Part shown: positions 1 through 6,573 of the stretch, piece by piece
Position numbering within the stretch: the stretch's first letter is position 1
Layout of the letters: each line of letters opens with the position of its first letter
DNA from: Thermoplasmatales archaeon
GTDB taxonomy: Archaea > Thermoplasmatota > Thermoplasmata > Methanomassiliicoccales > Methanomethylophilaceae
DNA length: 17,071 nt
Assembly (NCBI GenBank): GCA_012522645.1
Contig: JAAYKC010000088.1
Location: 1 to 17,071, forward strand
Direction: 5' to 3'
Notes under the pieces: model-generated
What the model was told of the DNA's origin: nothing
The model's database searches: none
What the model saw: only the letters and a program-made list of their open reading frames with translations
Program-made: the position numbers and the translations under genes

Positions 1-23
1 ATCCGATTCGTTCTTTATCGTTA

Positions 24-965
24 TCATAGTTCCCTCATGCGCGGTATCATGGCCGCCTTGACCGACTGCTCCGTGAGCTCTTTACTGTCGATGAGACCTT
101 TGCTCAATATCCCGACGGCACCTTCCGACCGCCCTTTGTTCTCACCGAATATCCTCTTCATCGCCTCTCCCACGGTGAGGCCTCCCCTGACCAGCTGTGC
201 CACATCATCCGGGTATCTGAAGCCTGAGCCCATGCCGATGGTTACATTCCCGTCCCGGGTCATCACGGCGCAGTGCTGCACATCGTAGAGGCCGTCATGG
301 ATCTCGAAGACCCCCGCCTCTATGCCGACAGCCATCCAATGCTTCCCGAGAGCACCTCTGGCTCTGTTGACGGCTCCCGTCACGGTGTCATCCCCGAAGG
401 GCTGTTCCGGGACGCCGCTGTCGACTTCCACCGCAGTTATGGTCACGTCCCCGAATACGTTCTCCATAACGCATCTCACCGCTTCCACCTTCACAGGATT
501 CACGGACCCGACAGCGATATCCTTTCCTTTCCTGCCGCTTCGGCCGTACGATCCTCTGCGTATGCCGGTGGAGCTTATCCTCTCCCCCGTCTCATTCGTG
601 ACCAGCGGTACGATCGAGAATTCCAGGGGGCCTACGCCCCTGCTTCTGCGTTCCTCATTGAGAAGCCTGCTGTTCCCAAGGGTCTCCTCTGAGATCACCA
701 GGGTACCGATCCCGTCCATGAGCTCCCTGGGGCCGTAGATGTCCTCTATCTCGAACATCTCCCATTTCCCTTCTTTGGTCGAAAGATACTCTTCCAGTAT
801 CCTCCGCCTTATCCAGAGCGGATTGACGTTATCCCTGCCGACAGAGGCCATGGAATCGCTGGTTATCCCTATCAATACGTTATCTGATATCTCGAATGCC
901 CTGTCGATCAGAGCCTTATGACCCGCATGGAGGACATCGAATGTCCCCGCTACCGCAACCTTCAT
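24..965 (-). CDS. coaD: Bifunctional phosphopantetheine adenylyltransferase / inosine-xanthosine triphosphatase fusion
   Basis: A 313-residue two-domain fusion. Residues 1-145 are an archaeal-type phosphopantetheine adenylyltransferase (COG1019 type): GTFDVLHAGH with the HxGH nucleotidyl-transfer motif at 13-16 and ISSTGIRRG at 130-138. It transfers AMP to 4'-phosphopantetheine to give dephospho-CoA. Residues 150-313 are a DUF84/YjjX-type NTP phosphatase: VGSVNPVKVEAV at 152-163, GIEAG at 214-218 and SEGAVGILSKGLIDS near 280-294. This family removes ITP and XTP from the nucleotide pool. The reading frame runs 48 nt further upstream, but the start at 965 begins exactly at the conserved MKVAVAGTFD, follows a GGAG 3 nt upstream, and overlaps the stop of the upstream zinc-ribbon gene as ATGA, so the two are co-translated. 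The fusion is seen directly; both activities are inferred from family motifs. Cytoplasmic. Confidence 0.92.
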   Translation of the reverse strand: MKVAVAGTFDVLHAGHKALIDRAFEISDNVLIGITSDSMASVGRDNVNPLWIRRRILEEYLSTKEGKWEMFEIEDIYGPRELMDGIGTLVISEETLGNSRLLNEERRSRGVGPLEFSIVPLVTNETGERISSTGIRRGSYGRSGRKGKDIAVGSVNPVKVEAVRCVMENVFGDVTITAVEVDSGVPEQPFGDDTVTGAVNRARGALGKHWMAVGIEAGVFEIHDGLYDVQHCAVMTRDGNVTIGMGSGFRYPDDVAQLVRGGLTVGEAMKRIFGENKGRSEGAVGILSKGLIDSKELTEQSVKAAMIPRMREL

Positions 966-1159
966 GAACTCCACACAATGACGACGAGCATGAGAACCAC
1001 CGCAACTGCCCATATCATGAGGAGTTTACGCTTCTGCTTGCCGAGCTCCTTCTTCTTCTCCTCTTTGCAGCTGTCACTGCAGTACCGGTCATCGCCTATG
1101 AATGCCCTGCTGCATTTCAGGCAGTGCCTGTGTTGCGGTATTTGCTCAGCTTCGGCCAT
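962..1159 (-). CDS. Small zinc-ribbon protein with C-terminal membrane anchor (DUF2116-like)
   Basis: A 65-residue protein. The N-terminal part carries a four-cysteine zinc ribbon (C13, C16, C27, C31, in the pattern CLKC...CSDSC), followed by a lysine/glutamate-rich linker (32-45) and one hydrophobic helix (about 47-63) at the C-terminus. This is the layout of DUF2116-type archaeal proteins; no enzymatic function is known to me. With the tail inside the membrane, the ribbon would face the cytoplasm. The stop codon overlaps the start of the CoaD/NTPase fusion (ATGA), so they form a two-gene unit. A TATA element lies about 25 nt before the ATG, which suggests a leaderless transcript. Confident that it is a gene; the function is unknown. 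Confidence 0.85.
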   Translation of the reverse strand: MAEAEQIPQHRHCLKCSRAFIGDDRYCSDSCKEEKKKELGKQKRKLLMIWAVAVVLMLVVIVWSS

Positions 1160-1178
1160 GGCCGGTTAATCGCGTCCG

Positions 1179-1190
1179 TATAATATAAGC
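1179..1190 (-). promoter_or_regulatory. TATA box for the zinc-ribbon / coaD unit (leaderless)
   Basis: On the minus strand the sequence reads GCTTATATTATA, with its centre about 25 nt before the ATG at 1159. Archaeal TATA boxes sit about 26 nt before the start site, so transcription would begin at or next to the ATG. It lies in the 40-nt gap after trmY, giving this pair a promoter separate from srp54-trmY. Confidence 0.55.
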
Positions 1191-1199
1191 ATCGTACGG

Positions 1200-1787
1200 C
1201 TAGGTCCTGCGATCCATCTCATTGAGGACCACGATCATGCAGTGATCCGCATGGAGGCTCAGAGGCCCCAGTTTTATCAGGTCATAATCATAGGAGGACA
1301 TGATCTCTTCCTCCTCTTCGGTCAGATCCCTGTCGTCTCCGAGTATGAAGCACGGGTTCTCAGGGAATTCGAATCCCCTGACATCCCCGCCGTCCTCTCT
1401 CAGATACACGAAGTTCGATGTTTCAGAGAGCTCCTTCATAAGGTCGGCGAAGGACGTCCTTGAGACGTACACCCCCGGCGAGGCTCTTATTTCCGTATCC
1501 CCGACCTTCTTCAGCAGGGCATTCCTGATCAGAGAAGCGGTGCTCCTCTCGTCCGGGTTCAGGTACCTGACCTCCCTGCCGGAGAACCTGACGGTCTTCG
1601 GTGCATCCTCTCCGCCGGTGAGCACCAGATGGATCTCGGCGTCCTTGCGTATATCGTGACTCAGGAAGAATGCGGAATTGACGCATCTGACGAGCACATC
1701 GAGCCGCCCCGCCCCGCCCGCTATATCGTCCAATTTGAAATCTGCGGTGGTGTGGGCCCGGTGCCCGATCACGACGAACCTGATCAA
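1200..1787 (-). CDS. trmY: tRNA (pseudouridine(54)-N(1))-methyltransferase TrmY
   Basis: Matches the archaeal TrmY family (DUF358, SPOUT methyltransferases), which converts pseudouridine 54 in the T-loop of tRNA to N1-methylpseudouridine using S-adenosylmethionine. Supporting residues are the N-terminal RFVVIGHRAHTT, the central NPDERSTASLIRNAL, GDDRDLTEEEE, and the C-terminal LGPLSLHADHCMIVVLNEMDR, where the knotted SAM-binding site lies. I chose the TTG at 1787, giving 195 residues, because GGAGTGAT lies immediately upstream and the product then starts at the family's usual place. A TTG seven codons further upstream (1808) is in frame but overlaps srp54. The gene begins 4 nt after the srp54 stop and is almost certainly co-transcribed with it. 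Confidence 0.9.
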   Translation of the reverse strand: MIRFVVIGHRAHTTADFKLDDIAGGAGRLDVLVRCVNSAFFLSHDIRKDAEIHLVLTGGEDAPKTVRFSGREVRYLNPDERSTASLIRNALLKKVGDTEIRASPGVYVSRTSFADLMKELSETSNFVYLREDGGDVRGFEFPENPCFILGDDRDLTEEEEEIMSSYDYDLIKLGPLSLHADHCMIVVLNEMDRRT

Positions 1788-1791
1788 GGGA

Positions 1792-3135
1792 TCACTCCAG
1801 GGAGTCAAGGTCAGCGCCGCCCATCTGCTTCATCATCTGCTTCCGCATCTTGCGGTTGCCCATGAAGGTCCTGACGGTCTTCTTGCTCTGATTGTACTGC
1901 TTGAGGAGCTCCCTCACGTCCTGAACGGAGGTGCCCGAGCCTCTGGAGATCCTCTGTACCCGGGAGGATTTGATCACAGAAGGGTCATCCTTCTCCTCAG
2001 AGGTCATGGAATCCATTATATAACGGTACTTAAGAAGCCTGGCCTGGGTCTCTTCATAATTTATCTTGTCCTCTATCTTGCTCATGCCCGGTATCATGGA
2101 CATGACCTTCTGCAGAGGCCCCATCTTGCCGATCGCGAGCATCTGCTTGTACATGTCATTGAGGGTGAACTTCCCCGACATCATGCGGGAGCTGACATCT
2201 TCCAGCTCATCATCGCCCTGCAGTTCCTCCTTGGCTATCTCCATCAGTGCGGAGAGGTCCCCCATGCCCAGGAGACGCGATATGAAACGGTTGGCATCGA
2301 AGGGCTCCAGATCGCGTATGTGCTCACCGGTACCTATGCAGACTATCCTCGCGGACGTCTTATTGACCGCACTTATGGCACCGCCGCCTTTGGCGCTTCC
2401 GTCCATCTTCGTGAGCACGACACCTGTGACTCCCACCGCCTTATGGAACGCCTCGGCCTGAGGGCCTGCCTGCTGACCCACCTGGGAATCCAATACCAGG
2501 AACCGCTCATCGGGCTTCGCCACTGCCGATATGTCCTTGAGCTCCTTTATCAGGTCCGCCTCCAGACCGTGCCTTCCGGACGTATCGATTATGATGATCT
2601 TCTTGTCCTTGAAGTGCTTCATCCCGTTCTTCACGATCTCAGCGGCATCCTTCTTACCCGGCTCCCCGTAGACATCGACACCGACCTTCTCGCCCAACTG
2701 ACTCAGCTGCTCATACGCGGCAGGCCTGTAGATGTCGGCGGCGATGAGGCCCACTTTGAATCCTTTCTTGCTGAAGAGATGGGCAAGCTTCCCCGTGGTG
2801 GTGGTCTTCCCCTGGCCGTACAGTCCCACCATCATTATGGTCTGGGGCTCCATCCTCAGGCCTTCGTCGCTCTTCACCAGCTCCACGAGCTCCTGATAGA
2901 TGATGTTGACAACGTGCTCCTTGGGGCTCTTGCCTGCGGGGGGCTTCTCCCCGGTGGCCCGCTCCTCGATCCTCTTGGTGAGCTCCAGCACCAGCTGGAC
3001 GTTCACATCTGCCTGCAGAAGGGCCCGCTGCAGGTCCTTGATCACATCCTTTATGAGCTGTTCGTCCACGGATGTGGCACCCGTCACCCTGGCGACGGCG
3101 TTCCTCAAAGATTTCCCTAGCCCTTCCAGAACCAT
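1792..3135 (-). CDS. srp54: Signal recognition particle protein Srp54
   Basis: The GTPase subunit of the signal recognition particle, 447 residues, the normal archaeal length. It binds 7S RNA and the signal peptides of nascent membrane and secreted proteins and docks on FtsY. The N domain (1-95) precedes the G domain with the P-loop GLYGQGKTTTTGK (104-116), DTSGRHG (184-190), DSQVGQQAG (216-224), TKMDGSAKGGGA (242-253) and GTGEHIRDLEPF (268-279). The methionine-rich M domain (about 300-440) has the RNA-binding segment SRVQRISRGSGTSVQDVRELL (split: SRVQRISRGSG 391-401, TSVQDVRELL 402-411). The start at 3135 (MVLEGLGKSLRNAV) fits the family; the frame continues 87 nt upstream but without conserved sequence. 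No clear ribosome-binding site precedes it, while a TATA element lies 27 nt upstream, suggesting a leaderless message. Confidence 0.96.
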   Translation of the reverse strand: MVLEGLGKSLRNAVARVTGATSVDEQLIKDVIKDLQRALLQADVNVQLVLELTKRIEERATGEKPPAGKSPKEHVVNIIYQELVELVKSDEGLRMEPQTIMMVGLYGQGKTTTTGKLAHLFSKKGFKVGLIAADIYRPAAYEQLSQLGEKVGVDVYGEPGKKDAAEIVKNGMKHFKDKKIIIIDTSGRHGLEADLIKELKDISAVAKPDERFLVLDSQVGQQAGPQAEAFHKAVGVTGVVLTKMDGSAKGGGAISAVNKTSARIVCIGTGEHIRDLEPFDANRFISRLLGMGDLSALMEIAKEELQGDDELEDVSSRMMSGKFTLNDMYKQMLAIGKMGPLQKVMSMIPGMSKIEDKINYEETQARLLKYRYIMDSMTSEEKDDPSVIKSSRVQRISRGSGTSVQDVRELLKQYNQSKKTVRTFMGNRKMRKQMMKQMGGADLDSLE

Positions 3136-3159
3136 GGATGAGGCTATCGGATGTGCCAG

Positions 3160-3166
3160 TAATAAA
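3160..3166 (-). promoter_or_regulatory. TATA box for srp54 (leaderless)
   Basis: Minus-strand TTTATTA preceded by the purine-rich CGGAAATC, a plausible BRE. Its centre is about 27 nt from the srp54 ATG, and no Shine-Dalgarno is present between them, so the transcript probably starts at the ATG. Confidence 0.5.
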
Positions 3167-3185
3167 GATTTCCGGTAGAAGTTAC

Positions 3186-3246
3186 GGGAAGAGGCTAGCC
3201 AGTCAGAAGGGATGGGATGCACTCTACAGGACTAGCCTTTTTTCCC
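3186..3246 (-). ncRNA. Candidate structured small RNA or leader element upstream of srp54
   Basis: On the minus strand the 61-nt segment starts GGGAA and ends TTCCC, so its ends pair. Inside, GGCTAGTC (3230-3237) pairs with GGCTAGCC (3193-3200) through eight base pairs including one G-T. A minus-strand TATA-like element, CTTTAAATAGAG, ends about 24 nt before the first G, the correct distance for a start at the first stem base. The srp54 gene has its own closer TATA box, so this RNA need not be a leader. No C/D or H/ACA boxes are convincing, and it is far too short for 7S RNA. On the plus strand the same fold is followed by six T residues and could be a terminator, but no plus-strand gene precedes it. 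Confidence 0.3.
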
Positions 3247-3267
3247 ATTCTCTCCATTATCAAGTCT

Positions 3268-3279
3268 CTATTTAAAGTT
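3268..3279 (-). promoter_or_regulatory. Possible TATA box for the candidate small RNA
   Basis: The minus-strand sequence ACTTTAAATAGA contains TTTAAATA. It is spaced about 24 nt before the first base of the end-paired element at 3246. The only support is the motif and its spacing. Confidence 0.35.
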
Positions 3280-3346
3280 GTTGTTATTGTGCTCCATAAG
3301 GGCAGATTCGTCTGCAATTCAATGCCGTTATGTGTGCAGAAAGACA

Positions 3347-3377
3347 GCACGGGGGACGGGGATCCGTCCGCCCGTGC
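3347..3377 (-). terminator. Terminator-like hairpin after the coiled-coil gene
   Basis: A stem of 13 base pairs, GCACGGG+GGACGG (3347-3359) against CCGTCC+CCCGTGC (3364-3377), with one bulged base at 3370 and a 4-nt loop. It lies 17 nt beyond the coiled-coil stop codon and is followed on the minus strand by the pyrimidine-rich TGTCTTTCTG. Archaeal termination depends mainly on U-rich runs, so it could instead be a transcript-stabilising 3' hairpin. Confidence 0.5.
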
Positions 3378-3393
3378 CTGGAAAATGGTTGTT

Positions 3394-4413
3394 TCAGAGG
3401 TAGCCGGACTTCTGAAGGATCATCAGGTCCTCTGTATCCAGGACCTTCCCTTCTTTGAAGCGGGCGAAGAGCTCGTTGGCGGCCTTCTTGGTGTCGGCGT
3501 CGCTCTTCTTCTTGCGGGCAGCTCTCTGCTTGCTCTTGATGTTGTAGACATCCCTGTCGGTCTCGTGGAAGCTCTTGCTCTCCTCGATGAAGAGCCTGTG
3601 CTCCTCGTCAGCTGCCTTCTTAGACTCTACGAATTTAGCCTGGGCCTCGTCAGCCTCTTTCCTGACGGCGTCGGCCTTCTCATAGAACTGGATCATCGCG
3701 TCATGCTCTGCCTGGGCCTTGTCCGCGTACTCGGACACCAGCCTGTGGTGGGTCTCCGCCTGGATCTTAGCGTCCCGGAGGGCATTGGACTTGTCGCGCA
3801 GGTCCTCGTTCTGCTCGCTGCTCTTCTCTATCTCGCGGATCTGGTCGTCCAGCTCTTTAAGCCTCTTGACCAGAGCCTCTTCTTCCTTCTTCTTGAGAAC
3901 ATCAGTCTGCTGCTTTATCTCAAGGTTCGAGAATTCATTCTTAAGTTGCCTAAGTGATGGCTGATTCTTATCTGTCTGAGGACGGTCTTTCCTCATCTCA
4001 TGGAGTTCATCGCTCAGTTTGGATACCAGCTTGTTGCACTCGTCCCTCAGCTCCTTCTCCTGTTGGACGTTAAGGTTCAGAGAATCCCGTTCTTCCCTGT
4101 GCTTGCCGGCCTCATCGATGTAGTTGCGCACCTGGGCGTTGAGCTCATCCCTCTTGGCGACCCATTCCCGGGTCTGCTTGTTGAGCTCATCCCTCTTGCG
4201 CATATGCCTTTCCGCGGCATTGTTGGTGACGCTGCGCTGCTGCTCCAGTTCCTCGAGGCGTTCCTCGGTCTCCGGAGTGATCTCTTCGTCCGCCTCCATA
4301 TCGACCTGTTCGGTCTCAGGGACGGTCTCTTCCTCGCCAGTCTTCTCCACATCGACCTGTTCGGTCTCCTCGGATGATTCCAGTCTATCAATATCCTCCT
4401 TAAAATCTGCCAT
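3394..4413 (-). CDS. Archaeal coiled-coil protein (COG1340-like)
   Basis: A 339-residue, highly charged protein. Residues 1-55 are strongly acidic (many E, D, T) with an internal repeat, TEQVDVE and TEQVDME. Residues about 56-300 are predicted continuous coiled coil, including regularly spaced copies of the hexad RDELN/RDSLN (KRDELNKQ, KRDELNAQ, ERDSLNLN). The C-terminus ends in ELFARFKEGKVLDTEDLMILQ, like the conserved tail of COG1340 archaeal coiled-coil proteins. Relatives are sometimes named phosphoserine phosphatase, but no HAD motif (DxDxT) is present, so that name should not be used. The start at 4413 has GGAG 7 nt upstream and begins MADFKEDIDRL; in-frame ATGs at 4434 and 4479 are alternatives. 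Divergently transcribed from purB. Biochemical role unknown; a structural or ribosome/chromosome-associated role is only a guess. Confidence 0.85.
   Translation of the reverse strand: MADFKEDIDRLESSEETEQVDVEKTGEEETVPETEQVDMEADEEITPETEERLEELEQQRSVTNNAAERHMRKRDELNKQTREWVAKRDELNAQVRNYIDEAGKHREERDSLNLNVQQEKELRDECNKLVSKLSDELHEMRKDRPQTDKNQPSLRQLKNEFSNLEIKQQTDVLKKKEEEALVKRLKELDDQIREIEKSSEQNEDLRDKSNALRDAKIQAETHHRLVSEYADKAQAEHDAMIQFYEKADAVRKEADEAQAKFVESKKAADEEHRLFIEESKSFHETDRDVYNIKSKQRAARKKKSDADTKKAANELFARFKEGKVLDTEDLMILQKSGYL
4300..4368 (-). repeat. Direct repeat inside the coiled-coil gene
   Basis: The 18-nt sequence ATCGACCTGTTCGGTCTC occurs exactly twice on the plus strand, at 4300-4317 and 4351-4368, 51 nt apart and in frame. 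It encodes the repeated ETEQVD segments of the acidic N-terminus, which suggests a 51-nt (17-residue) in-frame duplication. Confidence 0.7.
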
Positions 4414-4490
4414 GTATAATCTCCATGCTTTCATAGTCACCGAAGTCTGAGTCTCGGCACACTCAATAAAAACACCCATGGTTGACTCCT

Positions 4491-4498
4491 TTATAAAA
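4491..4498 (-). promoter_or_regulatory. TATA box for the coiled-coil gene
   Basis: Minus-strand TTTTATAA, predicting a start near 4467 and a roughly 54-nt leader carrying the GGAG that precedes the ATG at 4413. The element is nearly symmetric (CTTTATAAAAG on the plus strand) and could also fire toward purB. Confidence 0.45.
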
Positions 4499-4552
4499 GT
4501 TACGTGTAAATGCCCGTGTGCGGGCCCGTGTTATCCTCCATGTGGAAATTGC

Positions 4553-4560
4553 TTTATAAT
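4553..4560 (+). promoter_or_regulatory. TATA box for purB (leaderless)
   Basis: TTTATAAT preceded by GGAAATTGC, a plausible BRE. Its centre is about 27 nt before the ATG at 4583. This decides the purB start: the in-frame ATG at 4565 lies too close to the box to be in the transcript. Confidence 0.6.
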
Positions 4561-4582
4561 CGCAATGGATGGCAAGGACGTC

Positions 4583-5953
4583 ATGAACAACATATGCCCG
4601 TTGGACTACAGATACGGCAGAGAGGAGATGAGAGCCGTGTTCGGAGAGACCAGCCGCCTGCAGCATCAGATGGATGTGGAAGCGGCGTTGGCAAGGGCCC
4701 ATGCCTTCGTGGGGACGATTCCTCAGGCCGATGCGGACGAGATAACCCGGGTCGCGAATCTGGACGTCGTCAGCATAGACCGTGTCAAGGAGATCGAGAA
4801 GGAGACCAGGCACGATGTGATGGCCATGGTGAAGGCGATGACGGAGAAATGCCGCGGGGATGCGGGGAGATTCGTGCATTACGGGGCAACGTCCAACGAT
4901 ATCGTCGATACGGCCACGGCCCTTCAGATCAGAGAGGCCCTGGACCTTATCGAGGGCGGCGTCGACAACCTGATGCTCACCTTTGCGAAACTGGCGAAGA
5001 GGGAGAGGGACACCCTGGAGATCGGAAGGACCCATGCCCAGTTCGCCATACCCATCACATTCGGATTCAAGATTGCGGGATATGCCCAGGAGATGCTCAG
5101 GCACAAGAAGAGGATACAGGAGCTGAGGCCCAGGGTATGCGTCGGCAAGATGTCCGGCGCAGTGGGCACCGGCGCCGCACTCGGAAACAGGTTCTTCAAG
5201 GTGCAGGAGGCCGTGATGAAGGATCTCGGCCTCAGTTTCGAACCGGCAGCGACCCAGGTCGTGGGAAGGGACCGCTACACGGAGCTGATATGCCTTCTGG
5301 GGAACATAGCAACGTCCATGGAGAGATACGGTACTGAGGTGAGGAACCTCCAGAGGTCCGAGATAGCCGAGGCTGCGGAGCCCTTCGATCAGGAGAAGCA
5401 GGTCGGCAGTTCCACCATGGCCCATAAGAGGAACCCTATGATGTCGGAGAATGTCTGCGGGCTTGCCAGGATAGTGAGGTCCATGATAATGCCCACTTTC
5501 GAGAGCCAGGTCCTCTGGCACGAGAGGGACCTGTCCAATTCAAGCACGGAGAGGTTCGCCCTGCCTCATGCATTCGTCCTGTTGGATGAGATGCTGTACA
5601 AGACGGACTGGGTCTTCTCCGGACTTACCGTTAACAGGGAGAGGATGATCAGGAACATCGAATCATCCCAGGGGCTTGTCATGGCCGAGGCGCTCATGAT
5701 GAGGATGACCGATAAGGGGATGGGCAGGCAGGACGCTCACGAGCTGATACGGGAAGCGTCCATGACCGCCATGGACGACGGGAGGCAGCTCAGGGACGTG
5801 GTCATAGAGATGACCGCTTCGAACAATATCACGATCATGACGGAAGCGGAGATAAGGGATGCGATGGACCCGGCGAAGTACACCGGCGGGGCCGCAGAGA
5901 TAGTCAATATGACCGTTTCCGAGGTGGAAGCGGTGCTGAACAGGAAGGTATGA
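4583..5953 (+). CDS. purB: Adenylosuccinate lyase
   Basis: A 456-residue fumarate-lyase superfamily enzyme. It removes fumarate from SAICAR (IMP synthesis) and from adenylosuccinate (AMP synthesis). The N-terminus CPLDYRYGREEMR is typical of PurB. Also visible are ETRHDVMAM (catalytic-region His at 77), HYGATSNDIVDT (99-110), GRTHAQ (148-153, general-acid His at 151) and the superfamily signature GSSTMAHKRNPMMSEN (275-290) with the catalytic serine loop. The frame is open further upstream (to 4478), but that part is cysteine/proline-rich and unlike the family; the ATG at 4583 fits both the TATA spacing and the normal length. It is followed with a 4-nt overlap by a small membrane protein gene. 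Cytoplasmic, expected to be a homotetramer. Confidence 0.95.
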   Translation: MNNICPLDYRYGREEMRAVFGETSRLQHQMDVEAALARAHAFVGTIPQADADEITRVANLDVVSIDRVKEIEKETRHDVMAMVKAMTEKCRGDAGRFVHYGATSNDIVDTATALQIREALDLIEGGVDNLMLTFAKLAKRERDTLEIGRTHAQFAIPITFGFKIAGYAQEMLRHKKRIQELRPRVCVGKMSGAVGTGAALGNRFFKVQEAVMKDLGLSFEPAATQVVGRDRYTELICLLGNIATSMERYGTEVRNLQRSEIAEAAEPFDQEKQVGSSTMAHKRNPMMSENVCGLARIVRSMIMPTFESQVLWHERDLSNSSTERFALPHAFVLLDEMLYKTDWVFSGLTVNRERMIRNIESSQGLVMAEALMMRMTDKGMGRQDAHELIREASMTAMDDGRQLRDVVIEMTASNNITIMTEAEIRDAMDPAKYTGGAAEIVNMTVSEVEAVLNRKV

Positions 5954-6132
5954 TCATGAAACCGGATAAGAAAGCGAAAGTGATAGCCGCCTCTGTCATA
6001 GGCGGGGTCCTGGGAGCGGCCATGGCGATATTCCTGCATTACACGGCGAGCATGTCAGCCGCCATAGCCCTGATACCGCTGGGTGTGATCATGGGCGCTG
6101 CCCAGGTCTATATGATGCCTGAGAAGGACTAG
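5950..6132 (+). CDS. Small two-helix membrane protein
   Basis: A 60-residue peptide with a short basic N-terminus (KPDKKAK) and two hydrophobic segments (about 10-30 and 36-55) rich in glycine and alanine, ending in MMPEKD. The start ATG overlaps the purB stop as ATGA, so it is translationally coupled; an ATG two codons later (5956) is also possible. I do not recognise the family and assign no function. Its stop codon overlaps the stop of the convergent flavin-domain gene. Confidence 0.65.
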   Translation: MIMKPDKKAKVIAASVIGGVLGAAMAIFLHYTASMSAAIALIPLGVIMGAAQVYMMPEKD

Positions 6133-6533
6133 AGGAGCTTCTCGCCGGCTCTCTCGCCGGGCTTTACGGAGTAGACCTCTCTGATCTTGAGCTTTATGAG
6201 CCTCTTTGCAGGGTACGTTTCCTTCTTGGCATGGGCGATCTTCACGGCCTTCTCATAATCGGCTCCCGAATCCTCTACCTTCGCGTCGCACTTTATCTGA
6301 ATGGGTATGCCGGATTCGCTGAGGCAGGAGAAGGACACCTGAGGGTTCTCCATGATGTTCCTGATCGTCTTGTTCAGATAGTTATCGATCATCCAGAAGG
6401 TCTCCTTATCGTCCTGCAGGGACAGCATCCCTATCGGCACCACATTGGGCACTCCGGATTTCGATGCGGTCGCCACCATGAATATCTTGGTCTCGGACAG
6501 AACGCTGATCATGTCATCTGTTAGTTTTACCAT
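6129..6533 (-). CDS. Pyridoxamine 5'-phosphate oxidase-related FMN-binding protein
   Basis: A 134-residue single-domain protein with the split-barrel layout of the PNPOx-like family: LSETKIFMVATASKSGVPNVVPIG (residues about 12-35; quoted here as LSETKIFMVATAS and GVPNVVPIG), then FWMIDNYLNKTIRNIMENPQVSFS, where family members contact FMN phosphate. Family members bind FMN, F420 or heme, so the cofactor and substrate here are not known. It is not a genuine PdxH (too short, substrate residues not recognisable). It follows the metal ATPase gene on the same strand by 37 nt and also has a TATA element of its own, so it may be transcribed both ways. Tail-to-tail with the small membrane gene; both stop codons use the same CTAG (6129-6132). 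Confidence 0.82.
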   Translation of the reverse strand: MVKLTDDMISVLSETKIFMVATASKSGVPNVVPIGMLSLQDDKETFWMIDNYLNKTIRNIMENPQVSFSCLSESGIPIQIKCDAKVEDSGADYEKAVKIAHAKKETYPAKRLIKLKIREVYSVKPGERAGEKLL

Positions 6534-6564
6534 CTTTATCCCTGCGCCCGTAACGTCCTGCAGA

Positions 6565-6573
6565 GTATAATTA
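6565..6573 (-). promoter_or_regulatory. TATA-like element before the flavin-domain gene
   Basis: Minus-strand TAATTATAC, overlapping the stop codon of the ATPase gene, centred about 36 nt before the ATG at 6533. It predicts a start near 6542 and a very short leader containing GGGATAAAG. Confidence 0.4.

Larger units (their letters stand above)
3136..3393. other. Gene-free interval between the coiled-coil gene and srp54
   Basis: No credible protein gene is present on either strand. Reading on the minus strand the interval holds: a terminator-like hairpin after the coiled-coil gene (3347-3377); a short hairpin at 3302-3315, which on the plus strand is a 5-bp stem (GCAGA/TCTGC) closed by TTCG; an AT-rich TATA-like element (TTTAAATA, about 3270-3277); an end-paired candidate small RNA (3186-3246); and the srp54 TATA box (3160-3166). 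Confidence 0.6.

Noticed and set aside
1678..3120. 480-codon plus-strand open frame opposite srp54
   Set aside because: It is antisense to a certain gene; long frames opposite GC-rich coding sequence arise from codon bias. The product is histidine/leucine-rich and has no recognisable domain.
3394..4413. Naming the coiled-coil protein a phosphoserine phosphatase
   Set aside because: No HAD phosphatase motifs are present; that label on related proteins appears to be an annotation carry-over.
4478..4582. Cysteine/proline-rich extension in front of purB (CKCPCAGPCYPPCGNC)
   Set aside because: It looked like a metal-binding leader, but the TATA box at 4553-4560 places transcription start after it, and PurB proteins begin at the DYRYG region.
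4463..5521. 352-codon minus-strand frame opposite purB
   Set aside because: Antisense to purB and rich in histidine, glycine and leucine; it also runs across the divergent promoter region.
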